The notes: generated from the letters alone by a model not told the origin. DNA of 10,757 nucleotides from Ruminococcaceae bacterium UBA3329 (GCA_002361875.1 DERX01000015.1:1-10757), one strand, 5' to 3'. Positions 1 through 8,747 are shown, counted from the stretch's first letter. A program made the numbers and translations.

Positions 1-46
1 ATAAAAATTCAATATATAAATATATATAATAAGGAAGTGATGAACT

Positions 47-964
47 GTGCCTATTAAAATTGACAACCAACTGCCCGCAAGACACAATCTTGAACTTGAA
101 AATATTTTCGTTATGAGTGAATCGCGGGCTATGACACAGGATATTCGTCCGCTTAAAATCCTTTTTTTAAATCTTATGCCCACAAAAATGGAGACTGAAA
201 CGCAGATTTTACGCTTGCTCAGTAACTCTCCCTTGCAGATTGATGTTGAACTTTTGCAGGTTGCAACCCATGAGAGCAAAAACACTTCAAAAGAGCATAT
301 GCTCAAATTTTACAAGACCTTTGACGATGTTAAGGACGAGCGCTTTGACGGAATGATTGTCACGGGTGCTCCCGTTGAGCTGATGCCCTTTGAAGAGGTT
401 GACTATTGGGATGAGCTTTGTATGATTTTCGAGTGGGCGAAAACCCATGTTTATTCAACCTATAACATTTGCTGGGGCGCTCAAGCGGCTCTTTATTACC
501 ATTACGGAATACCGAAATATGTTCTTCCCGAAAAAATATTCGGCATTTACAAGTGCCGTCCGCTTGATATGTACCACCCTCTTCTCAGGGGATTTTCAGA
601 TGTATTTAATGTTCCGCACTCACGCCATACTGAAATAAAAAAAGAAGATATTGCTCTTGTAAAGGATTTGCAGATTCTCTCTTATTCGGATTTGGCGGGC
701 GTTCACATTGTTGCCGATATGGAATGTCGGAATTTCTTCTGCACGGGTCATTCCGAATACGACAGCAATACCCTTGCAAAGGAATATTTTAGGGATTTAA
801 GTAAGGGACTGCCGATAAAAATGCCGTATAACTATTTCCCGAATGACGACATAAAACTGACTCCGCCAATAACCTGGCGCACCGAGGGCAGTTTGCTTAT
901 GCAAAATTGGCTTAACTATTTTGTATACCAGCGCACACCGTACGATATATCGGAAATTAAATAG
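47..964 (+). CDS. metA: Homoserine O-acetyltransferase (MetA family)
   Basis: The enzyme activates the hydroxyl of L-homoserine with an acyl-CoA, the committed step of methionine synthesis in the cytoplasm. The 305-residue product is full length for the MetA family and has its class I glutamine amidotransferase-like fold. The nucleophile is Cys142 (in YNICWGAQAA), and the His/Glu pair is His235 and Glu237 (in TGHSEYD). Residue 111 is Glu (in TGAPVELMPFEEVDYW). In characterised MetA proteins Glu at this site goes with acetyl-CoA use and Gly with succinyl-CoA, so acetylation is inferred despite the common succinyltransferase label. Translation probably starts at GTG 47: AAGGAAG at 31-37 lies nine bases upstream and the protein then begins MPIKI, as in homologues. 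An ATG at 40 is out of frame and closes after five codons. Only 46 bases precede the gene, so a promoter or methionine-responsive leader cannot be judged. The gene stands alone, convergent with its right-hand neighbour. Confidence 0.95.
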   Translation: MPIKIDNQLPARHNLELENIFVMSESRAMTQDIRPLKILFLNLMPTKMETETQILRLLSNSPLQIDVELLQVATHESKNTSKEHMLKFYKTFDDVKDERFDGMIVTGAPVELMPFEEVDYWDELCMIFEWAKTHVYSTYNICWGAQAALYYHYGIPKYVLPEKIFGIYKCRPLDMYHPLLRGFSDVFNVPHSRHTEIKKEDIALVKDLQILSYSDLAGVHIVADMECRNFFCTGHSEYDSNTLAKEYFRDLSKGLPIKMPYNYFPNDDIKLTPPITWRTEGSLLMQNWLNYFVYQRTPYDISEIK

Positions 965-990
965 CCAAAATCAATATGAGACAAAAAATG

Positions 991-1018
991 AACCGCAGAG
1001 TTTTTCTGCGGTTTTATT
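991..1018. terminator. Bidirectional rho-independent terminator
   Basis: AACCGCAGA (991-999) pairs perfectly with TCTGCGGTT (1005-1013) around a five-base loop. T-rich sequence follows on the + strand (TTATTTCTT). On the - strand the stem is followed by CATTTTTTGT. It lies 26 bases after the metA stop and 10 bases beyond the stop of the convergent GH51-like gene, so it can end transcripts from both sides. Confidence 0.85.
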
Positions 1019-1023
1019 TCTTA

Positions 1024-3300
1024 TTATTCACTTTTTTCTTTCGACGACTTGTTTTTTGCACGCTTTTTTATGGAGTATCTGTTTATCAGCACCGCCGCAC
1101 CCGTAAGCACAAGTAAAAATGTTATAATACAGGGTATTACCAATACAAATGCAGAGTGAATAAACGGAGTTACAATTCCGATTTCCGGAAGAGTGTAAAG
1201 CTCAGCCGCATTATTTTCACCGTAAGGTATTCTTATTACATTCACGGAAAGTCCCTCAAGAGTAAAATCCAGTTTATTCTCTTTAAATGAATATGTGCTT
1301 TCTTTCGGGGCCACATGAAGCTCTTCGCCAAGCTCATTGCAAGCAGATTTAAATGTTTCCGATAAATACTGAACAGAGGCGGTATTTACATTACCGAACC
1401 CTTTAACATCAATTGTTAAGTCAGTACTTTTATACTGTGAATTTACAAGCTTTACATAAATTATCTTTTTTTCTGTATCGACTGTCACTGATTCGTAAAT
1501 TCCGCTGTCGGCCATATTCAAATCAGTTGAAATGTACTTTGTACCAAAGTTATTTGCAAAAAGCATTTGCGTGTAATAATCCGGAGTTAAGCAAATCTCA
1601 TTAGAATTAAACCAAATAAGACTGACATCCTTACATTGTGCATTCACTTTAGAAAGTACCGGTGCATAAGAAATCATTCGGACAACATCTGCATTTTTTT
1701 CTATTCCCGTAAGGTACGCCGCCCCTTCAATTGCAGAACGAATATTGTTTTTAGTTTGAACAGAGCCGTAGCCCGAATTCTTTACCGCCCACTCACCCAC
1801 TGCAATTTCGGCTCCGTTGCGCTCGTAAGCGTCATACTTTGAACGCATATCAAAAAGAGAACCGCCGGCAGTGTAGTAATGCTCATCAAGTAAAACATCC
1901 TTATAACGTGAATTTACAATATCTCTTGCGCCGTCTAACACTTCGCTGTAATTGCCGTCTCCTGCGGAAGCAATAACAGTTATTTCGGGATATTTTTCTT
2001 TTACCGCTTTATATATCTCATCAAAATTGCGCCAATACACATCACCGTAAGCCTCATCGCCAACGGTAATGTATTTCATATTAAACGGCTTTTCGTGACC
2101 GTATTCCGCTCTAACCGCACCCCATTTTGTATCTGCACTGCCGTTTGCAAACTCGATAAAGTCCAAGATGTCCTGAACATAAGAGTTCCATTCGGGAGTA
2201 TTCGGCTTTAAGGCTATTGTGTCAAGATATGACTGCCATTCGTCCTCAACCAAAGCACCGTTTTTATATTTTTCATACATTTCGCTGTAACCGTTCTTGC
2301 TTTGACAGCTAACGCCTGCACTGATAACAGGAACAGGAAATGCCTTAAGCTCTTCACAAAGCAAAAAGTACTCATAATACCCAATTGCATTGGAAATGTT
2401 ATAACTTATACCCTTTTCGTCATCACTCCAAGGGTTACGGATTTGCTGTCTTTTTTCAAGCGGTCCCACAGTATTTTTCCAGCTTACTGTATCAGATAAA
2501 CTTGTACTTTCGGAAAGATGATCGACCGAAAAGCGCAAGAATTTCGGAGAAAGCTCACTTAAAGCATCAAACAAGTCCGAACGGATACTCGTATATTTCC
2601 AATTTTCTTCGTGGAAGCCGTGACTGCTCATAGGAACAAGACTTACAAAATCCATAAGAAAAGTGCCTGTACCCTCTGCGCTTATTAAAAGACCGCCGTC
2701 GGCTGACACCTCGGACTCAATTTGAAAAATCATTTTAGTCCATTCTTTGCAGTCAGTCAAATCAAAGCCGTAAGATTCGGAATTACCCTTTGCATTAAGA
2801 GAAACAGAAAGCTTTCCGTCAAAATTTACATTTTTAAAATATGCAGAAAACTCATATTTTTCGCCCTTTTCAAAGCCCATGTCAGGTGTATTTTTCTTCT
2901 TCTCATTAAATTTGTAGGTTTTATAGTCATAAAATTCAGTATAACCGTTATTTAGAATTGAGCCTTCGCCGTCAACAGTCACAGAAAGATAGTTTTTGTT
3001 ATTTTCATTGAGTCCGTTTTTGTTTTGAACCGAAAAACTCTGTGCATCAATATTCCAGCCTAAAAACGCATCGGTTTCATATTCAAAAGAATTATTGTTC
3101 ACAAGATTTGAAACCAAACCGCCGTCGCAGGCAAAGCCTATATCCTCAATGGAAATACCGTAAAGAGAGGAGCTTATGTCATATGAAATATTATCTTTTG
3201 AAATTAACAGTTCTTCACTTTTTTTATTAAATGTGAACGCAACTACCGTTACCGAAACAAGAATTGCAAGCACAACAAACAACGATATTGCTTTTTTCAT
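1024..3300 (-). CDS. Membrane-anchored GH51-type arabinofuranosidase-like protein
   Basis: The 758-residue protein follows the alpha-L-arabinofuranosidase (GH51) pattern. Residues 4-23 are a signal peptide or N-terminal anchor. The family start is at 41-73 (LYGISIED, then DGGLVSNLVNNNSFE). Residues ~75-222 resemble a CBM4/9-type beta-sandwich. The catalytic barrel spans ~230-590, followed by a beta domain to ~695. Helix 716-738 plus a Lys/Arg-rich tail would hold it at the outer face of the cell membrane. Glu416 (VGDEAYG) matches the acid/base and Glu503 (VGEWA) the nucleophile; DEHYY (472-476) and YYTQ (575-578) are also conserved. Two motifs are odd. The near-invariant GNE before the acid/base is GDE (Asp415), and the usual RFPGGC-VEG segment reads RFSVDHLSES (256-265). 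It may have changed specificity, weak activity, or a binding role. The start ATG has GGGAG (3308-3312) seven bases upstream. The gene is monocistronic here and divergent from the mannosidase operon. Confidence 0.85.
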   Translation of the reverse strand: MKKAISLFVVLAILVSVTVVAFTFNKKSEELLISKDNISYDISSSLYGISIEDIGFACDGGLVSNLVNNNSFEYETDAFLGWNIDAQSFSVQNKNGLNENNKNYLSVTVDGEGSILNNGYTEFYDYKTYKFNEKKKNTPDMGFEKGEKYEFSAYFKNVNFDGKLSVSLNAKGNSESYGFDLTDCKEWTKMIFQIESEVSADGGLLISAEGTGTFLMDFVSLVPMSSHGFHEENWKYTSIRSDLFDALSELSPKFLRFSVDHLSESTSLSDTVSWKNTVGPLEKRQQIRNPWSDDEKGISYNISNAIGYYEYFLLCEELKAFPVPVISAGVSCQSKNGYSEMYEKYKNGALVEDEWQSYLDTIALKPNTPEWNSYVQDILDFIEFANGSADTKWGAVRAEYGHEKPFNMKYITVGDEAYGDVYWRNFDEIYKAVKEKYPEITVIASAGDGNYSEVLDGARDIVNSRYKDVLLDEHYYTAGGSLFDMRSKYDAYERNGAEIAVGEWAVKNSGYGSVQTKNNIRSAIEGAAYLTGIEKNADVVRMISYAPVLSKVNAQCKDVSLIWFNSNEICLTPDYYTQMLFANNFGTKYISTDLNMADSGIYESVTVDTEKKIIYVKLVNSQYKSTDLTIDVKGFGNVNTASVQYLSETFKSACNELGEELHVAPKESTYSFKENKLDFTLEGLSVNVIRIPYGENNAAELYTLPEIGIVTPFIHSAFVLVIPCIITFLLVLTGAAVLINRYSIKKRAKNKSSKEKSE

Positions 3301-3334
3301 ACAATCACTCCCGAAAAAATACTGCCTGTTTATT

Positions 3335-3363
3335 ATTTTATCAGTTTTTTTATATAATGTCGA
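3335..3363 (-). promoter_or_regulatory. Promoter of the GH51-like gene
   Basis: Read on the - strand, TCGACA (3358-3363) is followed after exactly 17 bases by TAAAAT (3335-3340). Each hexamer is one base from the sigma-A consensus. Transcription would begin near 3328, giving a leader of roughly 28 bases that contains the GGGAG ribosome binding site. The -35 box touches a + strand TATAAT at 3353-3358. Confidence 0.6.
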
Positions 3364-3392
3364 GAGTATTTTAATATATTTTGCGATTTTAA

Positions 3393-3421
3393 TTGCATTT
3401 TATAAAAATTTTTTATATAAT
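3393..3421 (+). promoter_or_regulatory. Likely promoter of the mannosidase operon
   Basis: A perfect TATAAT (3416-3421) sits 17 bases after TTGCAT (3393-3398), a weak -35 with only the TTG matching. Transcription would start near 3428, leaving a leader of about 45 bases with GGAGG at 3461-3465. A second TATAAT at 3353-3358 has no convincing -35. The poor -35 would suit activator-dependent or regulated expression, which is an inference. No clear catabolite-response (cre) element was seen between 3301 and 3472. Confidence 0.45.
3401..3417. repeat. AT palindrome within the operon promoter
   Basis: TATAAAAA (3401-3408) and TTTTTATA (3410-3417) form an 8-base inverted repeat about one central base. 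It lies in the spacer of the proposed mannosidase promoter and overlaps its -10 by two bases. It could be a repressor operator. It could equally be chance in a spacer this AT-rich. Confidence 0.25.
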
Positions 3422-3472
3422 TCTATCGAATAAACATTTACTCAAAAAAATCCTTATAACGGAGGAAAAATT

Positions 3473-6400
3473 ATGAGCAAAAAGAAGATTTACACTATTG
3501 CAAACTCACACCTTGACACGGTTTGGTGCTGGGATTTTGAAACAACAGTTAAAAAATATATCCCTGCAACTCTGGACGAAAATTTTGCACTGTTTGAGAA
3601 GTACCCCGATTACCGTTTCAGCTTTGAGGGGGCTTACAGATACGAGCTTATTAGAGAATACTATCCCGAAAAATGGGAAAAACTGAAAAAATATATAGCA
3701 GAGGGTCGCTGGAATGTCTGCGGAAGTGCTTACGAGAACGGCGATGTCAATATTCCCTCGCCCGAGGCGCTGTTCAGAAATATTTTGCTTGGGAACAGCT
3801 TTTTTGAAAAAAATTTCGGCAAGCGTTCAGTCGACATATTTTTGCCTGACTGCTTCGGCTTCGGCTATGCACTGCCGTCGGTTATGCGTCACGCAAACCT
3901 TAAAGGCTTTACAACGCAAAAGCTTTCATGGGGTTCGGCTTACGGAATCCCGTTCGACATCGGCAAATGGTATGGAGTTGACGGTAATTTTGTCTATGCC
4001 GTAACAAATCCCGGCAAATATGACCTTTGCTTTAAGAAAATCAGAGAATATGGCTTTACAGCGAAAAAATTGCAGGAAAATGAGAAAAACAGAATAAATT
4101 ATACAGCTGTTTTCCACGGCAGCCACGGAGACACGGGTGGAGCACCGCCTGAAGCATCCGTTAAGGTTCTGCAAAAGGAAATGAAACAAAACGCAAACAG
4201 CGACATTGAAGTTATATCTGCGGCGGCTGATGACATATACCGTGATATTGAAAATATGCCTGTGGAAGAAAAGCAAAAGCTCCCTGTTTGGAACAACGAG
4301 CTTGTTATGACTAACCACGCAGTCGGCGGGTACACTTCCCGCGCTATCGGCAAGCGCTGGAACAGATATAACGAAGAAATAGCCGATATAGCTGAAAGAG
4401 CGTGCGTTGCGGCGGAAACAGTAGCAGGTCGCAAATACCCTGCCGATTCACTGCGAACCGCTTGGAAGAGAGTTATTGCCCACCAGTTCCACGATGATAT
4501 TCCGGGCACATCGGTTCAGCGTGCATACAAGCGAAGCTGGAACGACTATGCGCTGTCTTTGAACGCATTTTCGGGCGAATACGAGGCGGCAGTCGGTAAA
4601 CTCTCGGAAAAGCTTGACACGTCCTTTGTCGAAGGCATACCGATTGTTATTGTAAACCCTATGGAATATGAGCGCACGAATACCGTAAAAATCAAGCTGA
4701 ACGAAAACATTTACGGCACTGCCGTTTCACTGTTTGACGCAGACGAGAAAGAGTATCCTACTCAAATTATGGCGCACAGCTTAAATTCAACGGCAATTCT
4801 CGCCAAAGTTACCGTTCCCCCAATGGGGTACAAGGTGTTCGACTTAAGACCGCAAAAATGCACTCTTAAAACAGATGTTGAGGTTTCGCAGGATGTACTT
4901 CAAAATGAAAAATACATAGTTACCCTTAATTCTCAGGGAAGCATCGCCTCAATTTTTGACAAGGAGCTAAAAAAAGAAATCCTTTCTGCTCCCATTACAA
5001 CGGGTATTTTTGATTACAACGGCAGTAATAGCTGGCCTGCTTGGGAAATGAATTTTGAAGAATTAAACCGTACTCCTCAGCACACTCCCAAGATTAAATC
5101 TATGTCAATTGTTGAAAAAGGCCCGTGCAGAGCGGCAATAAAAATTGTAAGGGAATACGGCGAATCAACATTTTCAAGTCTTATAGCGCTTGCTTCGGGC
5201 GGAAAATACATAGAAGTATACAACGATATTGAATGGAGAAGTCTTCGCTCCTGCTGTAAAGAGATTTTCCCGTTTGCTGCCGAGAATAAAACTGCTGTTT
5301 ACGACTTGGGTCTGGGCACAATTAAGCGCGGCAATATGAACGAAAAGCTTTTTGAAGTGCCTGCTCAAAAATGGGCTGACATAACCGACAAAAGCGGTGA
5401 ATTCGGCGTTTCGGTTATCAGCGAATGTAAATACGGCTGGGACAAATTTGACGATAACACACTTCGCCTTACGGTTGTTCACACGCCGAGAAAGAATTAC
5501 AAAATCGACAGTATGCAGTCAATGATGGATTTGGGCTGTAACAAATACAACTACGCAATTTACTCCCACAAAGGCGCAGTCGGAAGCGGTACTCAAGCGG
5601 CGGCGCGTGATTTCATTATGCCGCTGACGGCGTTTGCCTGTTCAAAGCACAACGGCGCTCTCGGCACTGAATTTTCATTCGGCTCGCTTTCAAGCAAAGG
5701 TGCAATACTCAGAGCGATGAAAAAAGCCGAGGACAGCGATGAAATTGTCATCCGTGTCGGTGAGGGTGAAAGACAAGCGCAGAAAAGCATTGAATTTTCA
5801 CTTTGCGTTCCGATTGAATCGGCAAGAGAGATTTATGCATCTGAGGAGCATATCGCCGATGTCCCTGTGACTGACGGCAAGCTTGTTTTTAATTTAGAGC
5901 CATACGAAATAAAATCCTTTGCTCTTAAAATAAACCGTGAAAAATCGGCTGACGGAAACACTGCGGTACTTCCGATTCCGTCAAATATAAATGCATTTTC
6001 AGCTAATTTTAACGCCAAGGGAACACTGCCTAAAATAAACAGAACTATTCCCTTGGAGCTTGCTCCGAAAGAAATATATGTTGACGGCATAAGCTTTGAC
6101 CTTTCAAAAAGAGAGGCAGTTCTTTGCGGCGGGCAAACAATTATTCCGCCTAAAGGAACCGAAAAAGTGCATTTCCTTGCTTCTTCTCTTGACGGCGACA
6201 AGCTTGCAATGTTCGGCGACAAGGCTTACGAAATAAACGATATTAAAGAATACTATGCAGGCTGGGACCTTTACGATTACGGAGAAACCGCATTTACAAA
6301 AAACGGCAAATTAGGTATTGAGTTTACACACTCTCACTCCGACAAAGGTGATGAGATAGCCTCACAGCTGTTCTTCTGGATTGTTTCGGTTGATGTCGAC

Positions 6401-6628
6401 AAAAACGGCTATGTAACACTTCCGTCTGACCGCGATATAATCATTCTCGCCGCAACCGCCGAAGGTAAAAAGGAAAACTGCACACTTGCAACTCCGCTTT
6501 ATGACAAAATACAAAACAGAGTTTTTGACTATAAAATGAGTTCAAAAGACAGGCTTATTTATGATTTTGAGCGTTCTTTTGTTCGTATTAACGATAAAAG
6601 AGACTTTTTCACAGCACAAAATAAATAA
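3473..6628 (+). CDS. GH38 alpha-mannosidase, cytoplasmic
   Basis: This is a retaining, metal-dependent exo-alpha-mannosidase releasing terminal alpha-linked mannose. At 1051 residues it is complete for the bacterial GH38 class. The catalytic domain (~5-230) opens with NSHLDTVW, giving metal ligands His13 and Asp15. PDCFGFG supplies the nucleophile and ligand Asp126. GDTGGAP (219-225) matches the glycine-rich GH38 loop. AHQFHDDIPGTS (336-347) supplies the last ligand, His340. The helical domain spans ~270-380, and beta-sandwich domains fill the rest. There is no signal peptide or anchor, so it should act inside the cell on imported oligosaccharide. GGAGG (3461-3465) lies seven bases before the ATG. 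It is the first gene of a compact five-gene run and is followed after 15 bases by a sugar symporter that plausibly imports its substrate. Linkage preference cannot be read from sequence alone; N-glycan fragments or fungal/plant manno-oligosaccharides are possible sources. Confidence 0.93.
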   Translation: MSKKKIYTIANSHLDTVWCWDFETTVKKYIPATLDENFALFEKYPDYRFSFEGAYRYELIREYYPEKWEKLKKYIAEGRWNVCGSAYENGDVNIPSPEALFRNILLGNSFFEKNFGKRSVDIFLPDCFGFGYALPSVMRHANLKGFTTQKLSWGSAYGIPFDIGKWYGVDGNFVYAVTNPGKYDLCFKKIREYGFTAKKLQENEKNRINYTAVFHGSHGDTGGAPPEASVKVLQKEMKQNANSDIEVISAAADDIYRDIENMPVEEKQKLPVWNNELVMTNHAVGGYTSRAIGKRWNRYNEEIADIAERACVAAETVAGRKYPADSLRTAWKRVIAHQFHDDIPGTSVQRAYKRSWNDYALSLNAFSGEYEAAVGKLSEKLDTSFVEGIPIVIVNPMEYERTNTVKIKLNENIYGTAVSLFDADEKEYPTQIMAHSLNSTAILAKVTVPPMGYKVFDLRPQKCTLKTDVEVSQDVLQNEKYIVTLNSQGSIASIFDKELKKEILSAPITTGIFDYNGSNSWPAWEMNFEELNRTPQHTPKIKSMSIVEKGPCRAAIKIVREYGESTFSSLIALASGGKYIEVYNDIEWRSLRSCCKEIFPFAAENKTAVYDLGLGTIKRGNMNEKLFEVPAQKWADITDKSGEFGVSVISECKYGWDKFDDNTLRLTVVHTPRKNYKIDSMQSMMDLGCNKYNYAIYSHKGAVGSGTQAAARDFIMPLTAFACSKHNGALGTEFSFGSLSSKGAILRAMKKAEDSDEIVIRVGEGERQAQKSIEFSLCVPIESAREIYASEEHIADVPVTDGKLVFNLEPYEIKSFALKINREKSADGNTAVLPIPSNINAFSANFNAKGTLPKINRTIPLELAPKEIYVDGISFDLSKREAVLCGGQTIIPPKGTEKVHFLASSLDGDKLAMFGDKAYEINDIKEYYAGWDLYDYGETAFTKNGKLGIEFTHSHSDKGDEIASQLFFWIVSVDVDKNGYVTLPSDRDIIILAATAEGKKENCTLATPLYDKIQNRVFDYKMSSKDRLIYDFERSFVRINDKRDFFTAQNK

Positions 6629-6643
6629 AAACGGGGGGTTAAT

Positions 6644-8110
6644 ATGGCAAACAACAGTAATGACATTCGCTACGTAGGCGTAAAAGAAAACCTTGCTTAC
6701 GGCTTTGCTAACGCAGGTCAGGTTTTCGGCTATAACCTTGTTGCGAGGGGATATATGCTGCTCTTTTTTACAAAGGTTTTCGGTCTTCCTGAGGGAGCCG
6801 TCTCGGCAATGATACTTATTCTCGGCATATGGGACACCGTCAACGACCCGCTTATGGGTGCCGTTGTTGACAAAACAAGAACAAGATTCGGAAAGCTGCG
6901 TCCGTATCTGATTTTTGTGCCGCTGCCGCTTTCAATTTTTACGATTTTACTTTTTGCGGGTCCCGTTATTTTGCAGGACACCAAATCCACGGTCATAAAA
7001 ATTGTGTATATGTATATTTCCTATTTTCTTTGGGAATTTTTCTACACAATAGGCGATATTCCGTTCTGGAGTATGAGTTCGGCAATTTCGCCCTCACCTG
7101 CCGACAGAACAAGGGCGATTTCCAGTGCAAGATTTATTTCGGGAATACTCGGCAATCTTTCGCCTACTATACTCGTTTTGCTTATGGATTTAAGTGAAAA
7201 GGGCGTAATCAAGATGTCACTGGCTCAGGTTTTCCTGCTTATGGCGGTTATTGCAGGCACATTCGGAATGGGTCTGTTCTCACTTGCAGGCAGATGCTGT
7301 AAGGAGAGAGTAGTTCAGTCTGTTAAAGAGCCAAGCGTACTTGAGGGCTTTAAGGTAATGCTAAAAAATAAACCGCTGTTTTTGATTATTATTTCAAGTG
7401 TTTTAGGATCTGTGAGCGGTATTTCGAGCGTATTTGCCACCTATTACTATGCAGAGGTTGTTCACCTTAACTCCCTTACAATTTTAATAGCTCTTCCCGG
7501 CTCAATTTTAGGCTTCCTTACATATCTTTTAATTCCTAAGCTTAAAGCAAAATTCGACAACAGACAGATAATTTTCCTGAACGGATTTTCAAGAGTTATT
7601 GTGGGAACTATAGTATTTTTGGTAGGCTATAACAACTTCACAAATTTCAAGGTAGTTATTCCCCTGTTAATGTTCCAGAATCTTGTATTCAGCTTCTTTG
7701 ACACAGTCAATATGGTTATCCCAACAGAGATGATAGGCGACACGGTTGACTATATGGAATGGAAAACAGGCGAACGAAACGAGGGTATATCCTTTGCGGT
7801 TCTCACCTTTGTAGGAAAGCTGACAGGCTCGGTTTCAACATCTATCGGCGCAGCACTCCTGCCGATAATCGGGCTTTCCTTCAAAAAAATTGCGGGAACA
7901 ACCGATACCGTTACAATTAAAGGCGAGCACACTGACCTTTACATCTGGGCGCTGTTTACATTTGTTCCGCAGATTTTAGGTCTTATTACGCTTATTCCGT
8001 ATATCTGGTACGACCTTACGGGCAACAAGCTTTTGACCATACGCTCTGAACTTCGGGAACGCCACGAAGAAATGTCAAAACAGCTTTCGGGAGGTGAAAA
8101 CGATGCTTGA
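6644..8110 (+). CDS. GPH-family (MelB-like) sugar:cation symporter
   Basis: This integral membrane transporter of the glycoside-pentoside-hexuronide family (major facilitator superfamily) should import a glycoside with Na+ or H+. The 488-residue product has twelve hydrophobic segments and usual family length. The signature WDTVNDPLMG (63-72) carries Asp64 and Asp68, equivalent to the MelB cation-site aspartates Asp55 and Asp59. It is followed by RTRFGKLRPYL, the conserved loop between helices 2 and 3. GDIPFWS (137-143) carries Asp138, equivalent to MelB Asp124 in the sugar site. A GGGGGG stretch (6633-6638) is an unusual but usable ribosome binding site five bases before the ATG. The gene lies 15 bases after the mannosidase and overlaps the next gene by 8 bases. 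Its position suggests a small mannoside, or mannose-GlcNAc glycan fragment, as substrate. GPH proteins usually carry mono- to trisaccharides; the exact sugar is not readable here. Confidence 0.92.
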   Translation: MANNSNDIRYVGVKENLAYGFANAGQVFGYNLVARGYMLLFFTKVFGLPEGAVSAMILILGIWDTVNDPLMGAVVDKTRTRFGKLRPYLIFVPLPLSIFTILLFAGPVILQDTKSTVIKIVYMYISYFLWEFFYTIGDIPFWSMSSAISPSPADRTRAISSARFISGILGNLSPTILVLLMDLSEKGVIKMSLAQVFLLMAVIAGTFGMGLFSLAGRCCKERVVQSVKEPSVLEGFKVMLKNKPLFLIIISSVLGSVSGISSVFATYYYAEVVHLNSLTILIALPGSILGFLTYLLIPKLKAKFDNRQIIFLNGFSRVIVGTIVFLVGYNNFTNFKVVIPLLMFQNLVFSFFDTVNMVIPTEMIGDTVDYMEWKTGERNEGISFAVLTFVGKLTGSVSTSIGAALLPIIGLSFKKIAGTTDTVTIKGEHTDLYIWALFTFVPQILGLITLIPYIWYDLTGNKLLTIRSELRERHEEMSKQLSGGENDA

Positions 8111-8747
8111 AAACAAATGCCCTAAATGCGGCGAGAAGCTCAGTCTTTTCTATTTAAAGCAGGAATGTCCGAAATGCAAAGCGAATCTGCTTTACTATGA
8201 CCTTGAAAACCGTCTTGAAGAGGACAGAATAAAGGCAGAAAAAGAGGCAAATGCGGTTAATAGGTTTTTAAATAACCTAAAGCTGTCAAGCATCGGCGGA
8301 ATATGGCAAATAATAAGACTTGTGCTTTTGTTCACTCCCCTTTTGTGGATGCTTTTGCCTGTGTTCACTTTAAATCAGAACAATTCACCATTCACATTTA
8401 CTTTACAGGGTTTGATTATCGGATTTGTTAAGGGTGAACTTCAATTTAACGCAGTTTTAAATGACAAGCTCTACCTTTTGCCGTTGCTTACTATGGTTTT
8501 TGTCATAATTTTTTCCCTTGCGGTTATCATTTCTTCGCTTTTCTCCTGCGGGAAGAAATCGCTTATCAGAAATATTATTTTCAGCGTCATAAACCTTGCG
8601 GTTTTATCCGTTATGACTTATCTTTGCATGTCGGCAGGTCTTAAAATCGGTACAGGACTTTACATAATATTCGCAGAATATATTATCACATTTGCTATGC
8701 ACTGCATATGCAATTCAAAAATAAAATCAAGAATCGAGGAAAATTAA
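8103..8747 (+). CDS. Zinc-ribbon, four-helix membrane protein of unknown function
   Basis: I do not recognise a named family. The 214-residue product starts with a zinc ribbon, CPKCG (6-10) and CPKCK (22-26), so Cys6, Cys9, Cys22 and Cys25 can hold one metal. A charged, probably helical linker follows (~34-60). Four hydrophobic segments come next (~67-90, 123-147, 155-177, 183-203), with a short basic tail. The ribbon and linker are probably cytosolic. The ATG at 8103 is preferred: GGGAGG (8089-8094) lies eight bases upstream, whereas a GTG at 8094 would sit inside that site. The start overlaps the symporter's 3' end by 8 bases, and the next gene begins directly after the stop. Translational coupling is therefore likely. 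It may modulate the transporter or sense a ligand, but nothing in the sequence shows this. Such ribbon-plus-helices proteins are common in Firmicutes and usually uncharacterised. Confidence 0.8.
   Translation: MLENKCPKCGEKLSLFYLKQECPKCKANLLYYDLENRLEEDRIKAEKEANAVNRFLNNLKLSSIGGIWQIIRLVLLFTPLLWMLLPVFTLNQNNSPFTFTLQGLIIGFVKGELQFNAVLNDKLYLLPLLTMVFVIIFSLAVIISSLFSCGKKSLIRNIIFSVINLAVLSVMTYLCMSAGLKIGTGLYIIFAEYIITFAMHCICNSKIKSRIEEN

Noticed and set aside
40..57. Five-codon upstream reading frame (MNCAY) overlapping the metA start
   Set aside because: It is only two bases from the Shine-Dalgarno sequence, too close to be translated well. The overlap looks accidental.
3926..4509. Antisense reading frames of 130 and 136 codons opposite the mannosidase
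   Set aside because: They are shadows of the conserved GH38 catalytic domain, with no ribosome binding site or recognisable domain.
8094..8102. GTG start three codons upstream for the zinc-ribbon protein
   Set aside because: It falls within the GGGAGGTG ribosome binding site; the ATG at 8103 has the correct spacing.
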